Shown piece by piece: positions 16,401 to 24,736 of a stretch of DNA of 42,914 nt (positions are counted from its first letter, which is position 1; every line of letters begins with the position of its first letter). Under the pieces are notes generated by a model. It had not been told where the DNA came from. It saw only the letters and a list, made by a program, of their open reading frames with translations, and searched no databases. Source of the stretch: CAIOGO01 sp964447445 (lineage in GTDB: Bacteria > Bipolaricaulota > Bipolaricaulia > UBA7950 > UBA9294); assembly GCA_964447445.1 (NCBI GenBank), contig CAYUSW010000031.1, positions 1 to 42,914 of the forward strand, in the 5' to 3' direction. A program made the translations under genes and the position numbers.

Positions 16401-17186
16401 TCAGCAGGGATCCGCGCGCGCCACGCGTCGACGCAACTCCGAACACAGAACGGCAGCAGCCGTCGCCACGTTGAGCGAGTCCCGCCCTGGACCGCTCTCG
16501 CGCCACGGGGGGATCATGAGACGCTGCGACGCAAGACGAAGGAGTCCCTCCGACAGGCCAAAGGACTCGTTCCCTAGGAGGATTACGCCCCGCGACTCAA
16601 GGTCCGCCTCGTAGATCGAGGTCCCCTGAAGCACCGCGCCGTATATTGGAAGTCCGCGGCTCTGCACGCCGACGAGGAACGGCTCGAGGTCGATCGAGTG
16701 AACGCGCACGTGAAAGAGGGCTCCCATGCTCGCTTGCACCACTTTGGGCTGGAACGCATCCGCGCAGTCCGGGGACGCCACGACGTCCTCGATGCCGAAC
16801 CACGCAGCGACGCGTAGGAGACTGCCGAGGTTCCCAGGATCTCGCACCGCGTCGAGCGCCAACGTGAGGTTCGAGGCGCTCGCCGTCCACTCGAGGTCGG
16901 GTTGCGGCTTCCGAACGACGGCAAGCACTGCGTTCGGCGACTTCTGCGCGCTCATTCGCTGCAGCTCGTGGGGGGACACTTGGACGATCGGCTGGGGCGA
17001 CGCCTCGGAGACTCTCTGAGCCCCCCGAATCCACTCGGCCACCGCGTAGACCGTCTCCACGTCGGCGCAAAGCGCGAGCGCCTCGCGGACCAGCTTGTCT
17101 CCTTCCACCACGTAGAGGCCAAGGCGATCGCGGTCCTTCTTGTCTTGTAGCGAGACAACGCGGCGAGACTGCGCTCTTGTCAGCAT
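16401..17186 (-). CDS. TrmH/SpoU-family RNA 2'-O-methyltransferase
   Basis: A 261-residue SpoU-class (SPOUT) RNA methyltransferase. The front part (residues 1-95) resembles the substrate-binding domain of the family (YVVEGDKLVREAL). The knotted catalytic domain has motif 1 ALDAVRDPGNLGSLLRVAAW, motif 2 GVILLGNESFGLSEGLL, and motif 3 at GRDSLNVATAAAVLCSEL. It would transfer a methyl group from SAM to a ribose 2'-OH in rRNA or tRNA; the target nucleotide cannot be assigned. The start is taken at ATG 17186. A GTG at 17195 in the same frame would add three residues. It precedes gltX and probably leads that operon. Confidence 0.9.
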   Translation of the reverse strand: MLTRAQSRRVVSLQDKKDRDRLGLYVVEGDKLVREALALCADVETVYAVAEWIRGAQRVSEASPQPIVQVSPHELQRMSAQKSPNAVLAVVRKPQPDLEWTASASNLTLALDAVRDPGNLGSLLRVAAWFGIEDVVASPDCADAFQPKVVQASMGALFHVRVHSIDLEPFLVGVQSRGLPIYGAVLQGTSIYEADLESRGVILLGNESFGLSEGLLRLASQRLMIPPWRESGPGRDSLNVATAAAVLCSELRRRVARADPC

Positions 17187-17539
17187 GATGTCCACCCATC
17201 TTCGCGCACGCGAGCCCTAAGGAAAAGAGACCCCCTGAAAAGCCTGGGAGAGGGACTCGTCGTCCCTCTCCCGGAGGGCTGGTATCGGGGGTGCGAGATG
17301 TCCAACTTTCGTTAGACAAGAGGAGGCTAGGCCGCCGGTGTGTGGGATCTGTGAAGCTCGGTTGAGGAATCCATGGGACGCCGCAAAGCAGCACGGTGCG
17401 TGAAGTGTCGCGAGGCTCTGCCCCTCGCGCGAAACGAACGGTCGACCTGGGGTGTTCGTAAGAGCAAGTTGACGGGCTCGTGAGAATCGACCAGAGTGAC
17501 ACAGACGAACGAGCACAGCACACGCGTTAGGGGGCAGTC
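17187..17539. other. Divergent non-coding region with strong hairpins
   Basis: About 350 bases between the divergent methyltransferase and alpha-2-macroglobulin genes, with no convincing gene. It holds a perfect 11-bp hairpin (17246-17272), a perfect 7-bp hairpin (CGCGAGG/CCTCGCG, 17409-17429), and a TTGACG box at 17469 without a good -10. It could be a long leader, a small RNA locus, or both. Confidence 0.4.
17246..17272 (-). terminator. Perfect hairpin, terminator-like on the minus strand
   Basis: GGGAGAGGGAC and GTCCCTCTCCC pair fully around a five-base loop. Read on the minus strand it is followed by AGGCTTTTC and later CTCTTTTCC, so it could stop or attenuate transcription entering the methyltransferase-gltX operon. 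Confidence 0.5.
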
Positions 17540-20500
17540 ATGAACGTGAGGTTGGCAAGAAGCGCTTCGAGAGTCCTCATTCTCCTGGCAGTTGTCGTCC
17601 TTGGGGTAGCAGCCTCGACATGGGCTGCCGCCGCTTCATCGAACGGTGCGGAGGTCGCCCCTCCGCGGATCGTTGAGACCTCGCCCTCGCGGGGCGAGGA
17701 AATGGCCGTGGACGCAGTCCTGCAACTTGTCTTCGACCGGGCGATGGACCACGCCTCCGTCGAGGATGCCGTCCTTGTCTCGCCTGAGACCGCGGGACGG
17801 TGGGAGTGGACGTCGGACACGACGATCCGGTTCACTCCGTCGGAGCCATGGAAACGCGATGCTGCGTACATCATCAGCGTTGCCGGAATGGCCCGTGACC
17901 TGAACGGGCTCCTGCTTGCCGATCCGTTCACGCTTCGTCTTCGTACCGTCGGCTACCTCGCAGTGACGCAGGTGATTCCCGTGGACGGCGCAATCGAGAT
18001 CGCGGCTCAAAGCTCGATCACGGTGATGTTCAACCGCCCCGTCGTCGCGCTCTCGGCCGTATCCGCCCCGGACGCGCCCGTCTTGCCGGACCCGCTTGTC
18101 TTTCGGCCTGCGATCGCCGGGTCGGGGGAGTGGCTGAATACGTCGATCTACGTCTTCACTCCCAGCGAGCCGCTGCAAGGAGGGACGGAGTACACGGCGA
18201 CGGTTCGGGCAGGTCTAACCGACACGACGGGCGGTCTTCTCGCCACCGATGTCGTGTGGCGTTTCACGACGGCGCGGCCCGAGATCGTGTGGACGTCCCC
18301 GAGCGACGGCGACGACCGAGTGTCCCTCGACGCGCCGGTGCGTCTCACGTTCAACATGCCGATGGACGTCGAGTCCGCGCGCAGCCGCTTCTCCCTGCGC
18401 GAGATTTCGGCGTTCGGACTGTGGACGTCGCGCGTCGACGGAACGCTATCCGCGAGCGGGGACACTCTCGTCTTCACTCCTGCCGCGCCGCTCGCGTTCA
18501 GCCGTCACTATGTCGCGACGCTCGAACCCGGCGCGGTTGCCAACGGAGGCGGACTGGGCACGAGCGAGTTCGTCCGGTTCCGATTCGAGACGGTTCCGGT
18601 GCTGCGAATTCTGGAGACATCACCTGAGCCTGGCGAGAGAGACGTCGCTCCCTACTCGCCCTTCATCATCCAGTTCACCGCGCCCGTGAACGAGAAGACC
18701 GTCCTCGACCATGTCGCGATCGAGCCGGCTCCCAAGCCCGAGGACATCCACGGGTACTTCAGTTCGTGGGACGATCGGTACGTGATCTACTTCTCCTCGG
18801 AGCCGAGTCGGGCGTACACCGTGACGATTCGTCCGGGGATTGAGGATCCCTACGGGAACAAGACAACCCAGACGCTGACCGTCCATTACACGACAGGGCC
18901 TCTCGATCCCGCGGCATGGCTGCAGGTCCCCGGGAGCGTCGGCACGTACAGCTCGTATGAACCTGCACGCATCGTCGTTGCGCACCGAAACACGAGGCAA
19001 CTCATCCTCACGCTGACGCCGGTGGACCTCGCGGGCTACTTCGAGGCGATGCAGGCGTGGTACGACTTCACCCCGTCCGCGCGTGGCCGCGCGCGAACAT
19101 GGTCCGTTGCCGCATCGTCGCCGCTCAACGAGGTTGCCTACACGCCGGTGAGCCTCGTCGAGGACGGCGGACCTCTCGCCCCGGGCGTCTACATCGTCGA
19201 TCTCGAAGCCGACGGTGTGGAGTGGAACCCCTGGCAGGGTCGCCACGTGCTCATCTCCACCCCAACACATCTCGTCATGAAGGCGTCGGAGACGGAGACG
19301 CTCGTCTGGGCGACCGATCTCGAGACGGGCGCCCCGGTGTCCGGACTGATCTTGTCGGAGATGAATGCCGACGGAGAGACGATCGACGTCGACGTGAGCG
19401 ACAGCCGCGGCCTGGCGCGCTTCCCGGGCACGGCGTCGCATGATTGGCGCGGCATCACGATTACGGCGAAGAGCCCGTTCGCCTTGTCAAGTTCCGAATG
19501 GAGCGACGGGATCTCCCCCTGGGACTTTGGCTTCTACAACGAGACGCCTCCTTCCGGCCGGGCGTACATCGATTCCGATCGGCCGATCTACCGGGCCGGC
19601 CAGACGGTCCACTTCCGCGCCCTTCTGCGACGCGAAGCAGACGCGCACTACACGCTGCCCGAGGCGGAGACAGCGCGCGTTAGGATCATGGACTCCACGT
19701 GGAATCTTGTCTACGAACAGCTCCTCTCTCTCGACGGGTTCGGCGCCGTTTCCGGCAGTTGTGCGCTTGCGGCGGACGCCGCGCTCGGAGACTACACCCT
19801 CGGCGTCGAGTACGGAGATCGCTCGGAGAGCTTCGAGTTTCAGGTTGCAGCGTACAAAGCCCCGGAGTTCCAGGTTGCAGTGACTGCCGACCGCGATGAG
19901 ATCGTGAAGGGAGAGGTTGCCCACGCCAGGGTTCAGGCGTCCTACTTCTTCGGGGCTCCCGTGGCCGGCGCGCGCGTGGAGTGGCGAGTCCTGTCCGAAC
20001 CGTACACGTTCTCGCCTCCGGCTCTTGGCCAGTACTCGTTCTCCGACGCCGACGATCCGTGGGTGTGTTTCGGGTGCTGGTGGCAGACACCGTCGCCCCC
20101 CATGACCGTGCTTGAGGGCAGCGGCACGACGGACGCTTCGGGCGCCTTGCTCGTCGAGCTCCCGAGCGATGTCACGACGCAAGCCCCTGAGACCGACGAC
20201 GGAATCGCACGAGGAAGCAGGTCGTTGACCGTGGAGGCCACAACCTACGGGAACGACGGCTCGGCCATCTCGGGCCGCACCGCGGTGGTAGCCCATCAGG
20301 CGTCGTTCTACGCCGGGGTTGCTGCGACTCAGACCGTCGGCCAAGCGGGCCAGGAACTCCGACTAGACGCCGTGTCCGTGGACTGGAACGGCGAGCGTGT
20401 CGCGGGGCGCAGCATGCGGTACGTCGTCGTGCGCCGCGAGTGGAAGAATACGTACGAGTCCGACCCGACCGGCGGCGGCTCGTGGAAGTGGACGACGGAA

Positions 20501-23500
20501 GACGTCGAGATCGCCCGCGGAGCGTTTGCCACGGACGAGCGCGGTGACGGATCCTTCGCCTTCACGCCGGCGACGGGCGGGGTCTACAAGATCGCGGTTG
20601 AAGGCCTCGATGAGCTGGAGCGCGTCACGCGCTCGAGCGTCTTCGTCTGGGCAAGCGGACCGGACGCCGTGTCCTGGCGCCGCAGCAACGACGACCGTTT
20701 GACGCTCGTCAGCGACAAGACCAGCTACAAGGTTGGGGAGACCGCTCAGATCCTCGTTCCAAGCCCCTACCCCGGCGAGCAGTGGGCGCTCGTGACCGTC
20801 GAGCGCGGCAGCATCCTGTCGCAGCAGGTGCTCCTCCTGCCGTCGAACAGCTCGGTCCTCCCGATCTCGATTACCGAGGACGACATCCCAAACATCTACG
20901 TGAGCGTGGTTCTTGTCCAGGGACGGACGGCCGCACGCGCGGCCGGCGGACCCGAAACCGCCAGCATGAAGGTCGGATACGTGACTCTGTCTGTCGATCC
21001 AGAACCGCGCCTCCTCCGCGTGGCAGTCGACGGCCCCACGGCGAGCCTCCTGCCCGGTCAGACCGCGAGCTACACGCTCGTCGTCACCGACGCAGACGGG
21101 GAGCCCGTCCAGGGACAGTTCTCGTTCGACGTCGTGGACAAGGCCATTCTGACGCTGCGCCCACGCGAGACAGATCGTATTGTTTCGACGTTCTACGGGC
21201 CTCGCGGCGTGGGCGTGACGACGTCCAGTTCTCTCACGCTGTCGCTGTCCCAACTCGTGCTCGAACAGATGAAGGATCTCGGAGTCGGAGACGGCGACAA
21301 GTTCGCCGCCGACGGCCTGAACGGTCGAGTGGGCTCGCCGGCGCCGATGGCCTCCATGATGGCTGCTGAGTCCGAAGGGGCTGGAGGTCCGGCAGCCTCG
21401 CAGCTTCCAGCCGGAGTCACGCTTCGCGAGGAGTTCGCCGACACGGCTTACTGGAGCTCCAACCTGACGACCGACGCCGGCGGCCGCGCCGTCGTGAGCG
21501 TCCGGCTTCCGGACAACCTGACCACGTGGGTGGTCCGCGCCGTCGGCATGACCTCCGACACGAAGGTGGGCGAGGGGACAACCGAGACCCTCGTGACGAA
21601 GCCGCTACTTGTCCGCCCGGTCGCGACCCGCTTTTTCGTCGTAGGAGACCGCGTGCGACTGGCTGCGTCCGTGACGAACCAGACGTCGGGCGACCTCGAC
21701 GTCGAGGTCATGCTCGCCTCTACGGGACTCGCTCTGGAAGGTCCGGCGAAGCAGACGCTGCGCGTGCCGGCTGGCTCCGAGAGCCAGGCCGTCTGGTGGG
21801 TCAACGTGCTCGACGTGGAGTACGTGGATGCCGCGTGGAGCGCCGTGTCCGGTGAGCTGTCGGATGCTGCTCGGCCTCGACTGACAACCGGGCCCGAAGG
21901 GACGATCCCCGTGTACCGGTACACGGCTCCGGAGATCGTCGGGACCGCGGGCGAGCTCCGCCAGGCTGGCAGCCGCACCGAGGCGATTTCCCTGCCTGCC
22001 GACTACGACCCGGACACGAGCCGGCTTGATGTCCGGCTGGATGCGTCGCTCGCTGCAGCGATGACCGAGGGTCTGACCTACCTCGAGCACTTCGAGTACG
22101 AGTGCACCGAGCAAGTGGTCAGCCGGTTCTTGCCGAACGTCCTCTCGTATCGCGCCCTGACCTTACTGGGCATCGACGATCCCGAGCTCGGCGAGCGCCT
22201 CCACGATCTGGTGCTTCAGGGTCTCGACAAGCTCTACGTCCGACAGAACGGCGATGGAGGCTGGGGATGGTGGACGAACGAGAGGTCGAATCCGTACCTC
22301 ACGGCGTACGCCACCTATGCTCTCCTGCGACTCCAAGAGGCCGACATCGCCGTGCGTGGCGAGGTCCTCGACCGCGCAGCGCGGTACCTCGAGTCCACGC
22401 TCGTGTCGCAAGAGGACCTTGGGACGTACCGCGAGGCCAATCGCCAAGCCTGGGTGCTGTTTGTCCTTTCGCTGGCCGGCCGGCACGATCCGGCCGGAGT
22501 CTACGCCGACCAGCTGTTCGAACACCGGGCCAAGCTCAGCCACTACGGTGCAGCATATCTCGCCATGGCGCTCGACCGACTCGGCCGATCGAGATTGCAG
22601 ATCGACACCCTCCTATCGGATCTGGTGAACGAGTCCATCCAGAGCGCCACCGGAATGCACTGGGAGGAAGACCACTACGATTGGTGGGCGATGAACACCG
22701 ACACGCGGTCGACCGCGGTCATCCTCGATGCGTTCGTGGCTCTCGACCCGAAGAACGCGCTTCTTCCCAACGCCGTGCGCTGGCTCATGGTGGCCCGCAA
22801 GGGCGGCATCTGGGAGACGACCCAGGAGACAGCGTGGGCGCTCGTTTCGCTCACGGACTGGATGGTCGCAACGGGCGAGCTCGACGCGGACTACGCGTAC
22901 GGCGTGCTCTGGGATGGCGCCGAGAAGCTTGCTGGCACCGCGACGAGCGAGACCGTGCGGGACTCCGCGGCCGTGAGCATACCGGGCAGCGATCTCGAAG
23001 CCCGAGCCCAGCATGCGCTCACGGTGTTTCGTGAGGAAGGCCCGGGAGCTCTCTACTACACGGCCCACCTCTACCTCCAGTTGCCGGCAGACAAGGTGCA
23101 GGCCCTGGCGCGCGGGATTATCGTTACGCGCCAGTACGCAGCGAGCGACTGCGGAGCAGACGAGAACTGCTCCGATGTACAGGAAGTGACCGTCGGTCAG
23201 ACGTACGACGTTCGCCTGACGCTCGTCGCTCCGAACGACCTCTACTACGTCGTCGTCGAGGACCCGCTTCCGGCCGGCTGTGAGGCGGTGGACACGAGTC
23301 TGGACACGACGAGCGTCGTGGAGAGCGGGCCGAGCCTCACGCGCGAATCGTCCCGCGGCTACTCCTGGCGATACCCGTGGTGGTGGTGGCGCTGGTACTC
23401 GCGGAGCGAGCTGCGCGACGAGAAGGTGGCCTTGTTCGCGGACTACCTCCCGGCCGGCACGTACACCTATCGCTACACAGTTCGCGCCGTTCAGCCGGGG

Positions 23501-23599
23501 GAATTCAAGGTTCTCCCGGCCATCGCGCGGGAGTTCTACTTCCCCGAAGTGTTCGGGAGATCCGACGGCCGTGCGCTGACGGTGCTTCCGTCGGACTAG
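17540..23599 (+). CDS. Bacterial alpha-2-macroglobulin with thioester motif
   Basis: A 2019-residue secreted protein. A signal peptide (residues 1-33) lacks a lipobox. Four Big_5-type Ig-like domains follow (about residues 41-450, each opening like PRIVETSPSRGEE or PEIVWTSPSDGDD). Macroglobulin domains come next (DSDRPIYRAGQTVHFRA near residue 675), then a Met/Ala/Gly-rich stretch near 1270 that may be the protease bait region, and the A2M domain at about 1297 (DTAYWSSNLTTDAGG). The thioester motif C-T-E-Q is at 1522-1525, followed by the alpha-toroid (GDGGWGWWTNERSNPYLTAY), and the receptor-like end has a Trp-rich PWWWWRWYSRSE. Such proteins trap attacking proteases by covalent capture outside the membrane. 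No penicillin-binding protein PbpC, the common partner, is adjacent. AGGGGG lies six bases before the ATG. Confidence 0.93.
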   Translation: MNVRLARSASRVLILLAVVVLGVAASTWAAAASSNGAEVAPPRIVETSPSRGEEMAVDAVLQLVFDRAMDHASVEDAVLVSPETAGRWEWTSDTTIRFTPSEPWKRDAAYIISVAGMARDLNGLLLADPFTLRLRTVGYLAVTQVIPVDGAIEIAAQSSITVMFNRPVVALSAVSAPDAPVLPDPLVFRPAIAGSGEWLNTSIYVFTPSEPLQGGTEYTATVRAGLTDTTGGLLATDVVWRFTTARPEIVWTSPSDGDDRVSLDAPVRLTFNMPMDVESARSRFSLREISAFGLWTSRVDGTLSASGDTLVFTPAAPLAFSRHYVATLEPGAVANGGGLGTSEFVRFRFETVPVLRILETSPEPGERDVAPYSPFIIQFTAPVNEKTVLDHVAIEPAPKPEDIHGYFSSWDDRYVIYFSSEPSRAYTVTIRPGIEDPYGNKTTQTLTVHYTTGPLDPAAWLQVPGSVGTYSSYEPARIVVAHRNTRQLILTLTPVDLAGYFEAMQAWYDFTPSARGRARTWSVAASSPLNEVAYTPVSLVEDGGPLAPGVYIVDLEADGVEWNPWQGRHVLISTPTHLVMKASETETLVWATDLETGAPVSGLILSEMNADGETIDVDVSDSRGLARFPGTASHDWRGITITAKSPFALSSSEWSDGISPWDFGFYNETPPSGRAYIDSDRPIYRAGQTVHFRALLRREADAHYTLPEAETARVRIMDSTWNLVYEQLLSLDGFGAVSGSCALAADAALGDYTLGVEYGDRSESFEFQVAAYKAPEFQVAVTADRDEIVKGEVAHARVQASYFFGAPVAGARVEWRVLSEPYTFSPPALGQYSFSDADDPWVCFGCWWQTPSPPMTVLEGSGTTDASGALLVELPSDVTTQAPETDDGIARGSRSLTVEATTYGNDGSAISGRTAVVAHQASFYAGVAATQTVGQAGQELRLDAVSVDWNGERVAGRSMRYVVVRREWKNTYESDPTGGGSWKWTTEDVEIARGAFATDERGDGSFAFTPATGGVYKIAVEGLDELERVTRSSVFVWASGPDAVSWRRSNDDRLTLVSDKTSYKVGETAQILVPSPYPGEQWALVTVERGSILSQQVLLLPSNSSVLPISITEDDIPNIYVSVVLVQGRTAARAAGGPETASMKVGYVTLSVDPEPRLLRVAVDGPTASLLPGQTASYTLVVTDADGEPVQGQFSFDVVDKAILTLRPRETDRIVSTFYGPRGVGVTTSSSLTLSLSQLVLEQMKDLGVGDGDKFAADGLNGRVGSPAPMASMMAAESEGAGGPAASQLPAGVTLREEFADTAYWSSNLTTDAGGRAVVSVRLPDNLTTWVVRAVGMTSDTKVGEGTTETLVTKPLLVRPVATRFFVVGDRVRLAASVTNQTSGDLDVEVMLASTGLALEGPAKQTLRVPAGSESQAVWWVNVLDVEYVDAAWSAVSGELSDAARPRLTTGPEGTIPVYRYTAPEIVGTAGELRQAGSRTEAISLPADYDPDTSRLDVRLDASLAAAMTEGLTYLEHFEYECTEQVVSRFLPNVLSYRALTLLGIDDPELGERLHDLVLQGLDKLYVRQNGDGGWGWWTNERSNPYLTAYATYALLRLQEADIAVRGEVLDRAARYLESTLVSQEDLGTYREANRQAWVLFVLSLAGRHDPAGVYADQLFEHRAKLSHYGAAYLAMALDRLGRSRLQIDTLLSDLVNESIQSATGMHWEEDHYDWWAMNTDTRSTAVILDAFVALDPKNALLPNAVRWLMVARKGGIWETTQETAWALVSLTDWMVATGELDADYAYGVLWDGAEKLAGTATSETVRDSAAVSIPGSDLEARAQHALTVFREEGPGALYYTAHLYLQLPADKVQALARGIIVTRQYAASDCGADENCSDVQEVTVGQTYDVRLTLVAPNDLYYVVVEDPLPAGCEAVDTSLDTTSVVESGPSLTRESSRGYSWRYPWWWWRWYSRSELRDEKVALFADYLPAGTYTYRYTVRAVQPGEFKVLPAIAREFYFPEVFGRSDGRALTVLPSD

Positions 23600-23610
23600 G
23601 CAGGATCCTT

Positions 23611-23646
23611 GGGAGGTCGCCCGCCGCGCTCGGCGGGCGGTCTCCT
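23611..23646. terminator. Bidirectional terminator between convergent genes
   Basis: A 16-bp stem (23611-23626 with 23631-23646, two wobble pairs inside and one at the base) with loop CGCT. It lies 12 bases after the macroglobulin stop and runs into the stop codon of the ACT-domain gene on the other strand. Confidence 0.75.
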
Positions 23647-24049
23647 AACGCCCGCGCAAGAGCTGGAGGGCGTGGAGGTTGTTCGGGCAGCTGAAGACGA
23701 CGAGACCGCTCGGCCCGTCTTCGGGCACCGTCGCGTAGAGTTCGGTGATCGTCAGGTCGCGGCGCGCGAGGGCTTCCGTGATTCGGCAGAGGAAGCCGGG
23801 GTGGTGGGGCAACTCCATCGCGATGACGTCCCTCTCTCGGACGGAGTACCCGGCATCGCGGAGCGCGTCACGGGCGTAGGACTGCGAGCTCGTGATGAGG
23901 TGGATGCGCACGGAGTCATTCACCACGCTCGCGAAGACCGCCGAGAGGTTGATCCCCATGTCCCCGAGCAGCCGGCTGATGTCGGCGACAACGCCGACAC
24001 GGTCGACGTCGTCGATCACGATCTCCTGAACAAGCCTGGCCTCTCGCAC
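23645..24049 (-). CDS. Tandem ACT-domain regulatory protein
   Basis: A 134-residue protein made of two ACT domains and nothing else. The first reads VQEIVIDDVDRVGVVADISR, then LLGDMGINLSAVFAS. The second begins near VIAMELPHHPGFLCRITEAL and continues RRDLTITELYATV. ACT domains bind amino acids and switch partner enzymes or regulators. Free-standing double-ACT proteins are often linked to amino-acid sensing, and the ligand here is unknown. The GTG start has GAGGAG four bases upstream. Its stop codon is at the base of the terminator hairpin. The 300 bases upstream contain no gene, so it may have its own promoter, which I could not identify. Confidence 0.85.
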   Translation of the reverse strand: MREARLVQEIVIDDVDRVGVVADISRLLGDMGINLSAVFASVVNDSVRIHLITSSQSYARDALRDAGYSVRERDVIAMELPHHPGFLCRITEALARRDLTITELYATVPEDGPSGLVVFSCPNNLHALQLLRGR

Positions 24050-24349
24050 GGAACTCCTCGCTTCCTTCTCCCTTCCAGGCTATTCAGGTCGAGCGCAGTG
24101 GATGTCCCGCGCGCCCTTGAGTAGAAGGACATTCGGGCGTTCCTTAGGCTTCCGCGTCCCCGCCGCGCCTCTGGAAAAGGCGCCGGTCCAGGGAGAACTA
24201 AGTCCCCTGTGTGCGAGCTTGTCTCATGCCGTCCGCAGCAACCGTCACGGGGCAGCGCATCTCAGGGTCTGGCACACCGAGCCGCCGCCTTCGACAGACA
24301 CGACCGCGATGATGCCGCGGGGATGTCCCGGCAGAGCCGGCGGCCTGCG
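24050..24349. other. 300-bp stretch without a confident gene
   Basis: Contains one perfect six-base hairpin (GCGCCT/AGGCGC, 24165-24183). Beyond the TGA of the Cys-rich gene, its reading frame continues 34 codons to a TGA at 24245. Nothing else is seen. Confidence 0.3.
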
Positions 24350-24736
24350 TCAGGTAGCGCATCCCTCCACCAGAGCCGGGCACCCACAGCAGCCGCCCGC
24401 GCCGACCGAGCCGCGGCCGCAAGCGCGGCAATCCGAGCCGCAAGGCGCCAAGGGGCCCTCGGCGCGGGTCGAACGCGTCGGCGCCTCTTCCGGGTAGCCG
24501 GGGCGCTCCGCGCGATAGACCGCCGCGCGCGAGAGGCCAAGCGCGACCTGCGGATGCTGCGCCACCAACTCGAGCCACCACCGCTTCGCCTCGGGCAGAT
24601 ACCAGACGCCTACGAGCATCGTCCCAAATGAGGCAATGAAGTGGACCTGCGGGCAATCCTTGTACTGGACTGCAATTCGCGCCGCGAAGTCGGCGCTGGG
24701 AGCTTCGCCGATCAACAGGTACGCAGCCACGCTCAC
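24350..24736 (-). CDS. Small protein with Cys-rich tail, unknown function
   Basis: A 128-residue protein I do not recognise. Residues 1-75 look like a compact alpha/beta domain (MSVAAYLLIGEAPSADFAAR, then VHFIASFGTMLVGVWYLPEA and KRWWLELVAQHPQVAL). The tail has nine Cys among about 30 residues (PCGSDCRACG, GGCCGCPALVEGC), which resembles small metal- or Fe-S-binding tails. The GTG start overlaps the tyrS stop (GTGA), so it is translated with gyrA-tyrS. The final residues are C-A-T then TGA, after which the frame remains open for 34 codons (see findings). No signal peptide or membrane segment. It could be a metal-binding accessory protein, but this is a guess from composition. Confidence 0.6.
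   Translation of the reverse strand: MSVAAYLLIGEAPSADFAARIAVQYKDCPQVHFIASFGTMLVGVWYLPEAKRWWLELVAQHPQVALGLSRAAVYRAERPGYPEEAPTRSTRAEGPLAPCGSDCRACGRGSVGAGGCCGCPALVEGCAT

Noticed and set aside
17217..17516. 99-codon minus-strand frame in the divergent region upstream of the macroglobulin gene
   Set aside because: No family resemblance and no good ribosome site, and the frame runs through the perfect hairpin at 17246-17272. It is better read as non-coding.
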